Shown piece by piece: positions 12,691 through 25,440 of a stretch of DNA of 64,000 nucleotides (positions are counted from its first letter, which is position 1; every line of letters starts with the position of its first letter). The translations under genes and the position numbers were made by a program. The DNA comes from Glandiceps talaboti (Eukaryota > Hemichordata > Enteropneusta > Spengelidae): assembly GCF_964340395.1 (NCBI RefSeq), contig NC_135570.1:800001-864000 (forward strand). The letters run 5' to 3'. The notes beneath the pieces were generated by a model. The model searched no databases. It was not told where the DNA came from and worked only from the letters and a program-made list of their open reading frames with translations.

Positions 12691-14998
12691 CTAGACCAAC
12701 GTTACTAAGCCAGAAACCCCAACATACCAATTGTCTAGCCAGATAGACCCAACATACCAATTGTCTAGCCAGATAGACCAACATCAAGCCAGATAGACCA
12801 AGCTGACATACCAATTGTCAAGCCAGATAGACCAAGCTGACATACCAATTGTCAGGCCAAATAGACCAACATACCAATTGTCTAGCCAGATAGACCAACA
12901 TACCAATTGTCAAACCAGATAGAACAACATACCAATTGCCTAGCCAGATAGACCAACATACCAATTACCTAGCCAGATAGACCAACATACCAATTGTCTA
13001 GCCAGATAGACCAACATACCAATTACCTAGCCAGATAGACCAACATACCAATTGTCTAGCCAGATAGACCAACATACCAATTGTCAAACCAGATAGACCA
13101 CCATATCAATTGTCTAGCCAGATAGACCAACATACCAATTGTCAACCCAGATAGACCAACATACCAATTGTCAACCCAGATAGACCAACATACCAATTGT
13201 CAACCCAGATAGACCAACATACCAATTGTCAACCCAGATAGACCAACATACCAATTGTCAACCCAGATAGACCAACATACCAATTGTCAACCCAGATAGA
13301 CCAACATACCAATTGTCAACCCAGATAGACCAACATACCAATTGTCAACCCAGATAGACCAACATACCAATTGTCAACCCAGATAGACCAACATACCAAT
13401 TGTCAACCCAGATAGACCAACATACCAATTGTCAACCCAGATAGACCAACATACCAATTGTCAACCCAGATAGACCAACATACCAATTGTCAACCCAGAT
13501 AGACCAACATACCAATTGTCAACCCAGATAGACCAACATACCAATTGTCTATCCAGATAGACCAACATACCAATTGTCAACCCAGATAGACCAACATACC
13601 AATTGTCTATCCAGATAGACCAACATACCAATTGTCAACCCAGATAGACCAACATACCAATTGTCAACCCAGATAGACCAACATACCAATTGTCTATCCA
13701 GATAGACCAACATACCAATTGTCAACCCAGATAGACCAACATACCAATTGTCTATCCAGATAGACCAACATACCAATTGTCAACCCAGATAGACTAACAT
13801 GTCAATTGTCAACCCAGATAGACCAACATACCAATTGTCAACCCAGATAGACCAACATACCAATTGTCAACCCAGATAGACCAACATACCAATTGTCTAT
13901 CCAGATAGACCAACATACCAATTGTCAACCCAGATAGACCAACATACCAATTGTCTATCCAGATAGACCAACATACCAATTGTCAACCCAGATAGACCAA
14001 CATGTCAATTGTCAACCCAGATAGACCAACATACCAATTGTCAACCCAGATAGACCAACATACCAATTGTCAACCCAGATAGACCAACATACCAATTGTC
14101 AACCCAGATAGACCAACATACCAATTGTCAACCCAGATAGACCAACATACCAATTGTCTATCCAGATAGACCAACATACCAATTGTCAACCCAGATAGAC
14201 CAACATACCAATTGTCTATCCAGATAGACCAACATACCAATTGTCAACCCAGATAGACTAACATACCAATTGTCTATCCAGATAGACCAACATACCAATT
14301 GTCAACCCAGATAGACCAACATACCAATTGTCTATCCAGATAGACCAACATACCAATTGTCTATCCAGATAGACCAACATACCAATTGTCAACCCAGATA
14401 GACCAACATACCAATTGTCTATCCAGATAGACCAACATACCAATTGTCAACCCAGATAGACTAACATACCAATTGTCAAGCCAGATAGACCAACATATCA
14501 ATTGTCTAGCCAGATAGACCAACATCAAGCCAGATAGACCAACATACCAACATCAAGTCAGATAGACAAACATACCAATTGTCTAGCCAGATAGACCAAC
14601 ATACCAACATCAAGTCAGATAGACCAACATACCAATTGTCAACCCAGATAGACCAACATACCAATTACCTAGCCAAATAGACCAACATACCAATTGTCTA
14701 GCCAGATAGACTAACATACCAATTGTCAAGCCAGATAGACCAACATACCAATTGCCTAGCCAAATAGACCAACATACCAATTGTCTGGCCAGATAGACTA
14801 AACATACCAATTGTCAAGCCAGATAGACCAACATACCAACATCAAGCCAGATAGACCAATATACCAACTGTCTAACCAAATAGACCAACATACCAATTGT
14901 CTAGCCAGATAGACCAACATGTCAATTGTCTAGCCAGATAGACCAACATACCAATTGTCTAGCCAGATAGACCACCATACCAATTGTCAAACCAAATA
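12691..14998. repeat. 29-bp satellite array, about 80 copies
   Basis: The unit is agatagaccaacataccaat followed by tgtcaaccc. The variable end is tcaaccc, tctatcc, tctagcc or tcaagcc. Central copies are nearly identical and edge copies diverged. A 203-bp (7-unit) higher-order period is seen in the second half. Confidence 0.97.
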
Positions 14999-15514
14999 GC
15001 CAAGTCTCCAGACGACCTGGTACCTCTCTCTTTCTAAATGATCAAATTTTAACTAAACAGCACCATTTTAGTAGATAGCAAGGTTATCTATTTCCTTAGT
15101 ACATGTATTGTGTTCTCAATCTCTCCAACTGAAGGACAGTATAATTACAATTTCATGATCTATTACACTATTATATGGACTGTGGCCAATTTTCCATGCT
15201 TCAATGAACCCTTTGTGGTTGCATGCACATGTACAAGTATAGCTGATCCTAGGACTTACAAGTTGTATAGTTGCTAGATAAAAATAGACATAATGTAAAG
15301 TGAGTACCTATAATAACCTCATCTGTATGTGTGTGGTAAATTAATTTTTAGTAAGTATCATATAACTAGCAAGGTCATTGATTGATTTAATCATTTCATA
15401 CACTTCATTTTCCACTGTATATCATTCCTGTAACAGCCTGGAATCCATGCAGATGGGAGTTTGGAATTAGAGAGGAGATATCAAAATTCAAAATCCTCAC
15501 TGATCGCCTGGATT
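14999..15514. other. Satellite flank and unique DNA
   Basis: The first 60 bp repeat the long-unit sequence seen before the satellite (ggtacctctctctttct, gatcaaat). The rest is unique and has no supported gene. Confidence 0.5.
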
Positions 15515-15905
15515 CTAGGCAGCGAGCTATGAAGTGAGGATAGAGATCTGTGTGAGTGAGACCATTAGACTGAACAGCGAGCTACGGAGTGATGATAGAG
15601 ATCTGTGTGAGTGAGGCCATTTGGCTGAACAGCGAGCTACGGAGTGAGGATAGAGATCTGTGTGAGTGAGGCCATTTGGCTGAACAGCGAGCTACGGAGT
15701 GAGGATAGAGATCTGTGTGAGTGAGGCCATTTGGCTGAACAGCGAGCTACGGAGTGAGGATAGAGATCTGTGTGAGTGAGGCCATTTGGCTGAACAGCGA
15801 GCTACGGAGTGAGGATAGAGATCTGTGTGAGTGAGACCATTTGGCTGAACAGCGAGCTACAGAGTGAGGATAGAGAACTATACATGTAAGGCCATTAGGC
15901 TGAGC
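15515..15905. repeat. 55-bp minisatellite
   Basis: Seven copies of a 55-bp unit beginning aacagcgagctacggagtga. The middle copies are almost identical. Confidence 0.95.
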
Positions 15906-18285
15906 TATGACGTGAGGATGAAGTAGCTACATGTTTGGCCTGACAGTCTCACGGTATAGTTCTCTATAATACAATGTATAATAGCAACTTCACAAGCACC
16001 TTAGTGTGGTTGCCAACATGGTCTATAAACCACCAATGTGGTGAGTGGAGGTGTAAATTGTAACAATTCCATAAAGGGACTAGACTACAAGCACCTGTGC
16101 CTCTGCCCATCTACTGATGGTGCCCCTATTGAGTCTCACCCTATCAAACAATAAAACTGGGGGGTTTTTTGCAGACTTTTGAATTGGGGGTCATAAAAGT
16201 TGGTAACATCTACTATCTACTTCCTTGGCCCAGACATTTTACCTGCAGTCTACCCTAGGGCCACCCTTCATGGAATCTTTCAGCTCTCTCTCTCTCTCTC
16301 TTTAGAGACCACGTTGACATCCAGACTATTACCAGACTTCCACATAAAAATTTATAATACAGCATTGAGAAATCTTAGTTTTGACTTCCCCACTCTGTTA
16401 CTCGGACATTGTTACGTTAACAAAGATCTACCTAAGTTGCCAAGATATTGTGATGGAGTTACACACCAACTTTATGGCACAATTTAAAGAGTTTTACATG
16501 ATTTCCCAACACTTGTGTCTCCCACTCTTGGACAAAATTGCTGTTACGCAAAATTTAAATTGACAAATATTTTAACAGCTTTTCGTACCAAATTTATGTG
16601 GCAAAACATAGGTATATAAAATTACATGATTTCCTCACTCTATTACTGGTGTTCTCTACCTTATAAAACTTACAGCATCATGAGGTCAGCAAAACATAGA
16701 TATTTTACATTTACTGAAGTTCTACACCAAATTTACGGTACAACTTTGGAAACTTTACCTCATTTCCTCACTTTGCTACTGGGATTTCCCTCCAAAACAC
16801 TCTGGTTAGGTCAACAATAACACCATACATGTATACAGTTATGTGATGAGATGTACACAAACAACAACGTTGTACTGTGTAGGTTATGAAATCAGAATGT
16901 GTGTATATACTGGTATGCAATAGCTGTTGTTATCCACAATGTCATGTGAATGTAGTAAATAACTTCTTTAGAAATAAACATACAAAAGTAAATTGTAGTG
17001 AATGACAAAAGTACCTAATTACCCACACATCAGATTGTTTTTATTCTAGTAACAATCTTTGTACCCATATTGGCACCATGGGTCTTTTTGTTCAAATGCA
17101 ATTGGTGTGTAAGTTCAACTTCTACCCTTGGATAATCACATTTAGCCAAGTGACCTTTTTTCAGTTACAAGTTTCTACTGATTTCCATTGGTTTAACAGA
17201 CTTATACATTTGGCAGTCCAGATAACTTATTTTGTAATTTCAAGGCTGTGTACTACTTTTCACAAAGAAAGTGTGGAGCAATTTCACAGAGATACAAAGT
17301 ACAAACTAGACAAGATGAACTAACATTCAGATAAACATACAGTAAAGTGTTCCCATCCTCTAAAAGTGGACATATGGATAAAGATTGGGCATTTATTTTT
17401 GTTTTTTTATTTATAAAACAATTTTATCACGGCTTCCTACTTGAAATGTCAATGTGAATCAACACTGATCAAGTCTGCGTTTGTATCTCAATACATAGCA
17501 AAAAGCTTTTAAAAAAGTGTAAAAAGTTTTTTCATGTACATACAATAACAAACATTTTACACATTAATCTTTTGCAATTTATTTAGTTACAAACAAGGAC
17601 TTGGCATATGTTGTTTTACATTGATTTTTCAAGTAGAAAGTAAAGAAAACACTGTTTATATCAAAATTCAAAATACACGCCTCATCATGATCCATATGGC
17701 TAGTTTAAAAAGAGGCATCTTTTTGTTGTGGGTCAAAATGACATAAATTAGGTTTTTGTAAGAACTATGGGAAACACCAAATTTTGGTGTGTCATCCATC
17801 ACAAATTGTTGAGTGTGAAAATGACATGTTGTCATACTAATAGACATAAAGGAAATACTGGTCCCAGACACTGGTATGGTCTGACAATGTCAATCATTGA
17901 TGTTTACAATGTACATGTATACATCGCACAACATAACTACAGTCAGTGGCATGTAAGCATTAATGAGTGAAACTTATTACAAACAGAATATAAACAGATG
18001 AAATGGAATTAATAACACTTAGCACAGCATGTCTTGACATAACAGTTCACTTTCACAAACAAATTTGAAGTTCCTCTGCATTGCATTTCATGTGCACATA
18101 AAGAGACTACTGCTGTTATTAAACCATGAAATGTAATACAAGTCTCATGCTGAGTCAAGTGTTATCAATGCCATTTCATTTCTATATTCTCCCTGTTTGT
18201 AACAAGTTTGACTTATCAATGCTTGACTGTCACCGACTGTAAAAAATGTTCAGAGAAAAAGTTTTACTCTTTTGATATTTTGAGG
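15906..18285. other. No feature seen apart from a short dispersed repeat
   Basis: 16034-16069 resembles 62561-62597 (gtgagtggaggtgtaaat). The rest is unique AT-rich DNA without supported exons. Confidence 0.45.
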
Positions 18286-18566
18286 GTTGTCAGTGGCAGA
18301 GTGGTTAAAGTACTTGCCTCTTATCACTGCGGTCGGTTGGGGTTCGAACTCATTCAAGGTTTGATTACATTTACCATGCTGTAAGTAAGATAGAGTGTCA
18401 TTCAGTTTGACTCTACTGGACAACACAGGATTTCCCCAGGTACTCCAGTTTCCTTCTGCATTAACACTGAACCCATGAGGGATGGCCCTCACTGGGTTTC
18501 TTGGGAGATAAGTGTTTATATACTTAAAGAACTATCAAGTATAAATAAAGATGATTATTATTATTT
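18286..18566 (+). mobile_element. tRNA-derived SINE with Deu-like core, copy 1
   Basis: The tRNA-like head has box A (tggcagagtgg, 18294-18304) and box B (ggttcgaactc, 18341-18351). A central domain with ccaggtactccagtttcct follows, then a tail gagggatggcc...aaataaag ending in ATT repeats. The body resembles the Deu domain of vertebrate and invertebrate SINEs. It is about 75-80% like the copy at 36466 by eye and more decayed. Confidence 0.8.
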
Positions 18567-20283
18567 TGTCATAACACAGTGACAAACACAGACCAAAACT
18601 ATCTCGTGTCAGCTTTTTCAAGAAAGTACATACACTGAAGTGTGAAATGGTAATGATATAAAAGAACAAAGAAATACACACAAATGGAAACCTTGTAATT
18701 CAGAAATAGAACATGCTGAGAACAAAGACCCAATAGAAATATAATTCTCAAATAATTGAAAGAAAATGCCTGTACAGCAGTTACGACACTCACTGCACGA
18801 GTTTGAAACGAGTACAAAAGACTGATAAAACAAAACAGACACAAACCTCAGATATAAACTGAATGCTTTCCTTCCATAAGACCAAAGCCTTTACATTTTT
18901 GGTCATACACACAACAATTGTTGGAATGCAAAATTCTTAGGAATGGCTATCATACATGATATACCCCTAAAGTCAGTAAATAATAAAATGATAGACCCTA
19001 GAAGTGTTGGGTCCATGTTTTTAGTGATTGCAAAGCAAAACGTAAAATCCCAATCCGCATGGATTCCAGGGTACCAGATGTAAAACTTGTTCTTCTATCA
19101 AACTCCTAAGTCTAGTCATAGACCCTCCACCCAGAGTTGACCAGGAGTGGTGGAGGGTCTAGTACATTTAACAATCAAATTAAAATGTACAACACACATA
19201 TAAGTCACAAAACTAATCCAACTTACTAATCAACAATGGCACACCCCCTACTACAAAGGTTTCCTGACATCTACATTTGAACAGAAATTAACCCTGACTA
19301 AATGAGATTTCTACATACGTAACAATAAAATGTAAAAATTTGTGGACATTTTTTATGCTACTGACACACATTTTACAGCTTTCACCTCTCCCCTATAAAG
19401 AGTGAACACACAGTATATACAAATAAACCTTGAAATCATAAGACTAAGCAAAATAAATTGTGTGGTTGTCATGTCTGTATATACTTTTCAAAAATAGGTA
19501 GAATTGAAATTATTTTTTAGTTTTATTTCAGGGAAATTATGGCATTGTTGGTACTTATTCTATTAAAAGTTCTCCTTTTCTTCCCATTTTTGAAATATTT
19601 CCTCAAAATAATTTCAACTCAATGTACATGTAACTGAAATCATATAATGTATGTGAATGCACATTCTCATTTGATGCCCCACTAAATATTGAACAGTCTG
19701 CAAGTAGAACTTTGTCATGCTCCTACTCTTGATAAATTCAAGAAAGACATTTAAAACTCATCTTTTTTGCAGTGCAACACTACGTACTTGGTTACTTTTT
19801 ATCATCTTTGAACATTACTCAGGCACTTTATAAATGTTTTTGATTATTTAATTGATTGATAGATAAACAGTTTAGTTTAGGTAAAAATTAGGTAAGGTCA
19901 GGTAATTGCACCAACATATATTTTGGGGGGTTGGCCTAAACACACTGTACTTTTAAAGTTCCATCTGATCCTCACCAACTTGATAAATGCGTTTCACTCT
20001 AACCCCGTGCATGCTAGTCAAACTAGATCCAATGACTTGAGTAAGTTATGGAGTGATCAGGTGCACACAAGTGCACAATGCTACTTAACAAGCAGAACAC
20101 ACAGTAGTAAGTATATCTTAGAGTTAGACTAATGGTCAGATTTATTTTCAACTAAGAGTAGTTGTACAAGACAACAGTTTGGTACGTCAGGGATGGAGGT
20201 CTAGTTTTGTATTTACAAAGCCCAGTTTATTGCTATACTACTCACAATTGGTATAGCATCTAACACTGTCACATTTACCAAAC
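18567..20283. other. No gene seen; one small hairpin
   Basis: Perfect 12-bp arms (tagaccctccac 19119-19130 and its complement 19150-19161) form a hairpin. The rest is unique AT-rich DNA. Confidence 0.5.
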
Positions 20284-20391
20284 CAGACAGACGGGCTAAC
20301 CAGTGTAGCTTGCTAGGTCAGTGCGAGTAGAGAAGTCAGACAGATGGGCTAACCAGTGTAGCTTGCCAGGTCAGTGCGAGTAGAGAAGTCA
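20284..20391. repeat. 53-bp tandem duplication
   Basis: Two copies beginning cagacagacgggctaaccag, differing at a few bases. Confidence 0.85.
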
Positions 20392-21326
20392 GCTACGAAA
20401 TTGCAAGAGTACAGAATATACTTTCCCCAAACTATACCCAGTGAGTCCCCAGGTTAACCCATGAAATCTTTGAAAAATCTCCCCTTTTTAGAAACTAAAT
20501 CCCACCCAAATTTAGGCCAATTAACTACAAAATGTCTTATGTTTTGAGGTCGTATAAATAGCAGGGAAAATATACCCCATATGACTTATCTAAATGTCTG
20601 CAGACTTCCAGTGTTACTCCTGGTAAACTCTGCAAAATCATTACTGAAGGAAATATCCAAAAACAGCCATACACTAAATACTTGGCACAGGATAATATCT
20701 GACTGCCACAAATAGTAGTCCAGAGACTTGACTATCTGGCTTGAAAATATTATTTGACCAGAAAATTCTGTCAAACCAGTATGCAGTATGCCATGGGGCA
20801 AGAATGAGGAAGAAATGATGACAAGTTTGTTCTTGTAAATAGCTTCACATGACCAATCAATAATTATTGTTATACTGGAATGACACACCAATTTACTTTA
20901 GCAGAGGAACAATTAGAGAACTTTGACAGCAAATTTTGATTGACTTCACACATACTTAGCAGCTACCAGGTACTTGAAGATATGCAGTTTTGTAAGCTAA
21001 ATGTATTTCACACCTATTTCACACTTTACCTCTAGACTCCTACTTTTTACTCTGAGATAGTGTCTCTAACATCGCTACAAAACCACACATTTCTATCTCC
21101 CTTAAATATTTGGGTTCAAAATGTATGGTTTTGTGATGATATCGTGTGTACTAATAAGTATTTACTGGTGAAAGTGATTCCATTTTGATCTTATAAATTT
21201 TCATACAAAATTCACTTCATGTAAATGTGCTAAAATGTAACGAGTGAAAATATAAAAGCTAACAGCATAATTGTATTGAATTTGAAACTGAACTTTCATT
21301 AATATCATTGTACTCATTTTAAGGAT
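20392..21326. other. No supported feature
   Basis: Holds a 101-codon minus-strand frame (20586-20888) that I could not support as an exon. Confidence 0.4.
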
Positions 21327-21440
21327 GGTAAGTAGGTAAAATCTATCTGGGTCCCTCAGTCATTTTACCAGAGTTCCCTACCTGTGTTTTTGCTCAGAGT
21401 GGTAAGTAGGTCTACCTGGGCTCCCCAGTCATTTTACTGT
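21327..21440. repeat. 74-bp tandem duplication
   Basis: Two diverged copies beginning ggtaagtagg and sharing cccagtcattttac-like ends. Confidence 0.7.
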
Positions 21441-22095
21441 GGGTTCCCGATACAAACAAACATACCCTACACTCTACTGGAAAATATGCAAGTTTACCTG
21501 ATCTCCCCTTTCTGCTGGGCCTTTCTGTTAGTGTTACCAAAGTTCAGACACCTTAGCACAAGCACTACAATATATGTTGGCCTAGTTTCAACGTTGGCCT
21601 TATTTCATTCTTACTACTCTGCCATGAGTAGGATATCCAGAGTTGTGTGGCCTACATACATGTAATGATCATCTTCAAAAACAAATCTCCCAGTCTGCAT
21701 GTAACTGGTGAACTAAGCTCAAAATAAATAATGGTGTCAGTATAGGGGTGTATATAAGCCTATTTTTATTGACATTAACTTTTAATACCTGCAGTCTAAA
21801 AAGACTTAAGTCAACACACCGGGTCAAAGGTCACATCAAAATGGCATTTAATGATTAGGGCACAATTCTATTCAGGTATGTTGGTATATCCAGATAAGCA
21901 TCTTAGCATTCACCTTATGACAAAGGACTGAGTTTTAATACTCTACCTAATCTGCTCATCCAGTTAAATTACGACATTTACAATTTATTTAAAACCTAAA
22001 TGTTATTCATCCACGCACGTACAGTACATGACAACTTGTTTCTTTCACATAGCTTCTGTTGGATATATTTAGCATACACAGAACTACATTGTCAT

Positions 22096-22678
22096 TTGGC
22101 TATACTGCACTCTATGTCAGTTGGCTATACTGCACTCTATGTCAGTTGGCTATACTGCACTCTATGTCAGTTGGCTATACTGCATTCTATGTCAGTTGGC
22201 TATACTACACTGTATGTCAGTTGGCTATACTGCACTCTATGTCAGTTGGCTATACTACACTGTATGTCAGTTGGCTATACTGCACTCTATGTCAGTTGGC
22301 TATACTACACTGTATGTCAGTTGGCTATACTACACTGTATGTCAGTTGGCTATACTGCACTGTATGTCAGTTGGCTATACTGCACTCTATGTCAGTTGGC
22401 TATACTGCACTCTATGTCAGTTGGCTATACTACACTGTATGTCAGTTGGCTATACTGCACTGTATGTCAGTTGGCTATACTGCACTCTATGTCAGTTGGC
22501 TATACTGCACTCTATGTCAGTTGGCTATACTGCATTCTATGTCAGTTGGCTATACTGCACTGTAAAGTCTGTATGTCAGTTGGCTATACTGCACTGTATG
22601 TCAGTTGGCTATACTGCACTCTATGTCAGTAGGCTATACTGCACTGTATGTCAGTTGGCTATACTGCACTGTATGTCA
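22096..22678. repeat. 25-bp minisatellite
   Basis: About 23 copies of tatactgcactctatgtcag plus ttggc, with ctc/ctg and tgc/tac variants. An 8-bp insertion occurs near 22563. The unit contains no stop in any forward frame. Confidence 0.97.
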
Positions 22679-22844
22679 GAAAAGAAAAAAAAAGTAGTGA
22701 AAGCAGGTATCTATAAATTCATAAATAAACTCAGTATAGATTATGTCTATCAAAGTCTGACATAGTAACCATACAAATATTGACTTTGACCTCTCATGCC
22801 ATGTTTATAGCTTGACCTACATTTTTACCCTGCACTGTTGTAAT

Positions 22845-23110
22845 TAGACTGTCGACAGTCGTTTGTGCCTTTTTTGCTTTTTTGTCACCTCGCTCCGTAG
22901 CACTGGATACTAATGCGTACTGTACTGATAGGAAATGCGATTGCCGAAGGCACGAACTGTGAGTGCCAAAGGCGCGCACGGCTGTCACTCGTGCCTCTGG
23001 CACTCACTGATCAGTACGTGGTTATCGTATTGCTCTGGATCGGAGCGAGGCAACGACTTTAGTTTTAGATAAAATGTAGCAAAAAGGCACAAACAACTGT
23101 CGACAGTCTA
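22845..23110. mobile_element. Fold-back MITE with terminal inverted repeats and 9-bp target duplication
   Basis: The 266-bp element starts TAGACTGTCGACAGTC and ends with the complement. Inverted similarity continues inward (gtttgtgcctttttt, cctcgctccg). It is flanked by the perfect direct repeat TGTTGTAAT (22836-22844 and 23111-23119). It is GC-richer than its surroundings and has no transposase. A 9-bp duplication with long inverted repeats fits Mutator-like elements. Confidence 0.85.
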
Positions 23111-23119
23111 TGTTGTAAT

Positions 23120-24740
23120 CTAAAACATCTTGTTCATCTGGGCATCCAACTGTGAACAACAGCATATATTACATATGTACATTCTAAATAACAAACATTG
23201 GCATCTAAAAAAGAAGATAAACAAATAAATATAATTTTCTTAAAAGCCAGGGTATCAATCCCAGGTTCTCACATTAGAGTTATTCTTATCAGTGGCGCTG
23301 TAAGGATTACACAGGATTAGTCGGTAGTTCTGGGCTAGCCGAAATAATTGAAGCTTTGTTTTTATTTGCAATTCTTTTTTTACATATTTTATTTTGTGTT
23401 ACTGAACATTTTTCATTTTACTTATTTTCTTATGGGGTTTGCAAAAAACACCCCAAAGGACAAAGATGAAGTGCAACAACTTTAGTTAGTGGAGTTAGTT
23501 CTAGGCCAACTTTTTCTGTAATTTTGTCAGATTACTATTTTTCACACCTACTGTTTAATCCTTTTTTCAAAGTGAGCCTTTAAAGCTTAGAAACTATCTG
23601 CCTGTTACAATACATTACAAGTACATGGTTGTAAATACATATGGACATACCTACACAGATTCTGCAACTATGCCTAAGTCATGTACCTTCCATCCATAAG
23701 ATGCACACCAATACTTCACACAATCCTATAGCTAATCTATAGTAATAAAGGATATTTACTCTAACCTAATTCACAAATACCATACATGGCAAGGATCAAC
23801 AGATACTCACCATGTCAAAATGGTATGATAGTAAGCCATTACAATATAATCAACGACCTTTGACCTTGTCCCACTTCAGCTTGGGTACTACATAGCCCTG
23901 TATCTATGTGCTGGTGAACACTTTCATCCAAGTCTATTTTTAGTTGGCAATGTTACAGTTACCATACACAGTTGCTTGATTAAAATAATGACATAATTCT
24001 GCAGAGTTGTAGCCTAATTAAAGTGGAAAACTTATCTTTCTATTCCGAATGTTTTTTAGAATCCCTTTTGAAAAGACTCAGAGACCGGGAATTTGGTAAA
24101 AATTCACAATTTCTGAATTGAGAGCTGTAGAATGACATACCTAGACAAAACATTGCTAGTGAAATCCAATTTGAGTGACGCCTGTCTTGACACTTCATGG
24201 TTCCAGAATAACTGCTTTGTTTGAATCAGGTTTTAACAACCTATGTTGTTAAGAAAATAAATGAATTTACAACTATTTTGAATTTACCAGAATTTTAAAT
24301 TAATTTAATTTTGTAGAGGAAAAAGTACAGAATAGATTTCAGACATTTCAAATGAGATATATTCTTTAGTATACACATGGTATTAATTTTCTTGTGCTAT
24401 TTCTTTTTAATTGCATAGGATCTAGAAGTTTATAGAATTTAGTACAAAACATGGGAAAGGCTTTGGTAGCATCCATCAACTAATTATTCCCAATGGTACT
24501 GTCTTACAAATCACTTGTATTTATTGTCCTGACCACATAACCCTTTTTATGAGTTTTGCTTTGTAGCCATTGCTGTGATAAATGTAATTAAAATCATTGG
24601 TATCTCCCAAAGGTATCACCTCAATGAGTCTAGTTGACTTTCACAGACTTTCACAACAAAACACAGACACATGACAGTGAATCTGCCATTGTTGATGTAT
24701 GACTCAAGTCTACTTTCAAAGCAATTGTTGAAAATCTCAC
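23120..24740. other. No feature seen
   Basis: Unique AT-rich sequence with no supported exon. Confidence 0.5.
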
Positions 24741-25027
24741 CTTGTTGTCTCTTGGCCTTCAAAGACTAAGTAATCTAGAACAGTTGTTTTATCAGAATGT
24801 CTAAACAAATAACAATGGTAAATGTAAGTAAAGACGGCAGTCCACAATGACGTCACAACATTTACAATAGTTCTATAATTATTCAGCACAAAAAACTTGA
24901 TCTTTTTTGACGTCAGAGGCAGAGAATAAACTTCAAAAATAGTGAACCAGAGAACCCAATGAATTGTAAAAATACAGACTGTTATTATGACAAGTGATAT
25001 AAACACACCTTGAAATGTGAGCTTCAA
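24741..25027 (-). CDS. Possible exon of a multi-pass membrane protein
   Basis: The minus strand is open for about 95 codons and ends at a donor (ACAAG|GTGAGA). Two hydrophobic spans are seen: GVFISLVIITVCIFTIHWVL and its continuation, then IVNVVTSLWTAVFTYIYHC. They are followed by an acidic tail, DKTTVLDYLVFEGQETTR. The 5' border is unclear, with candidate acceptors at tcttcaaag and acatttcaag. The family is not identified. The membrane topology is the only functional hint. Confidence 0.35.
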
Positions 25028-25229
25028 CTTTGAAGACAGTGTTTGTTTTTGTCAATGGTACATCCATCAACACATAACAAAAGACAAGGTGTATCCCTTG
25101 AAGGCAATCCAATCACAATATACTCTGTGTAAACGTGTTTGAACATACATTGAAAAACTGTGAAATTATGAAACACGGTACCAGCATGATTTAAATACTT
25201 CAATAAATTCCTAACCTACCAGGTAATGT

Positions 25230-25440
25230 ACTTTCACTTTACCAAGTATGCCTCTACTTTACTTGCTGGATACCGGATCAGTATCAAGTTTGCCTCTACC
25301 AGTTCTCTACTTTAATTGCTGAATCAGTATCAAGTTTACCTCTACCAGTTCTCTACTTTAATTGCCGCCTCTACCAGTTCTCTACTTTATTTACTTGCCA
25401 GATCAGTATCAAGTTTGCCTCTACCAGTTCTCTACTTTAT
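25230..25440. repeat. Irregular tandem repeat, about 45-55 bp unit
   Basis: Four copies of cagtatcaagtttgcctcta plus ccagttctctacttta, one shortened. Confidence 0.8.

Noticed and set aside
13549-14810. Minus-strand ORFs repeating WYVGLSGLTIGMLVYL
   Set aside because: Translation of the 29-bp satellite; no gene context.
12691-14998. CRISPR-like array
   Set aside because: Units are contiguous without unique spacers, and the genome is eukaryotic.
20586-20888. 101-codon minus-strand frame with an acceptor-like start
   Set aside because: No convincing donor. A few frames this long are expected by chance in 64 kb of AT-rich DNA.
22000-22765. Three overlapping ORFs of 168-214 codons
   Set aside because: They come from a 25-bp minisatellite without stops in any frame and encode the same repeated peptide.
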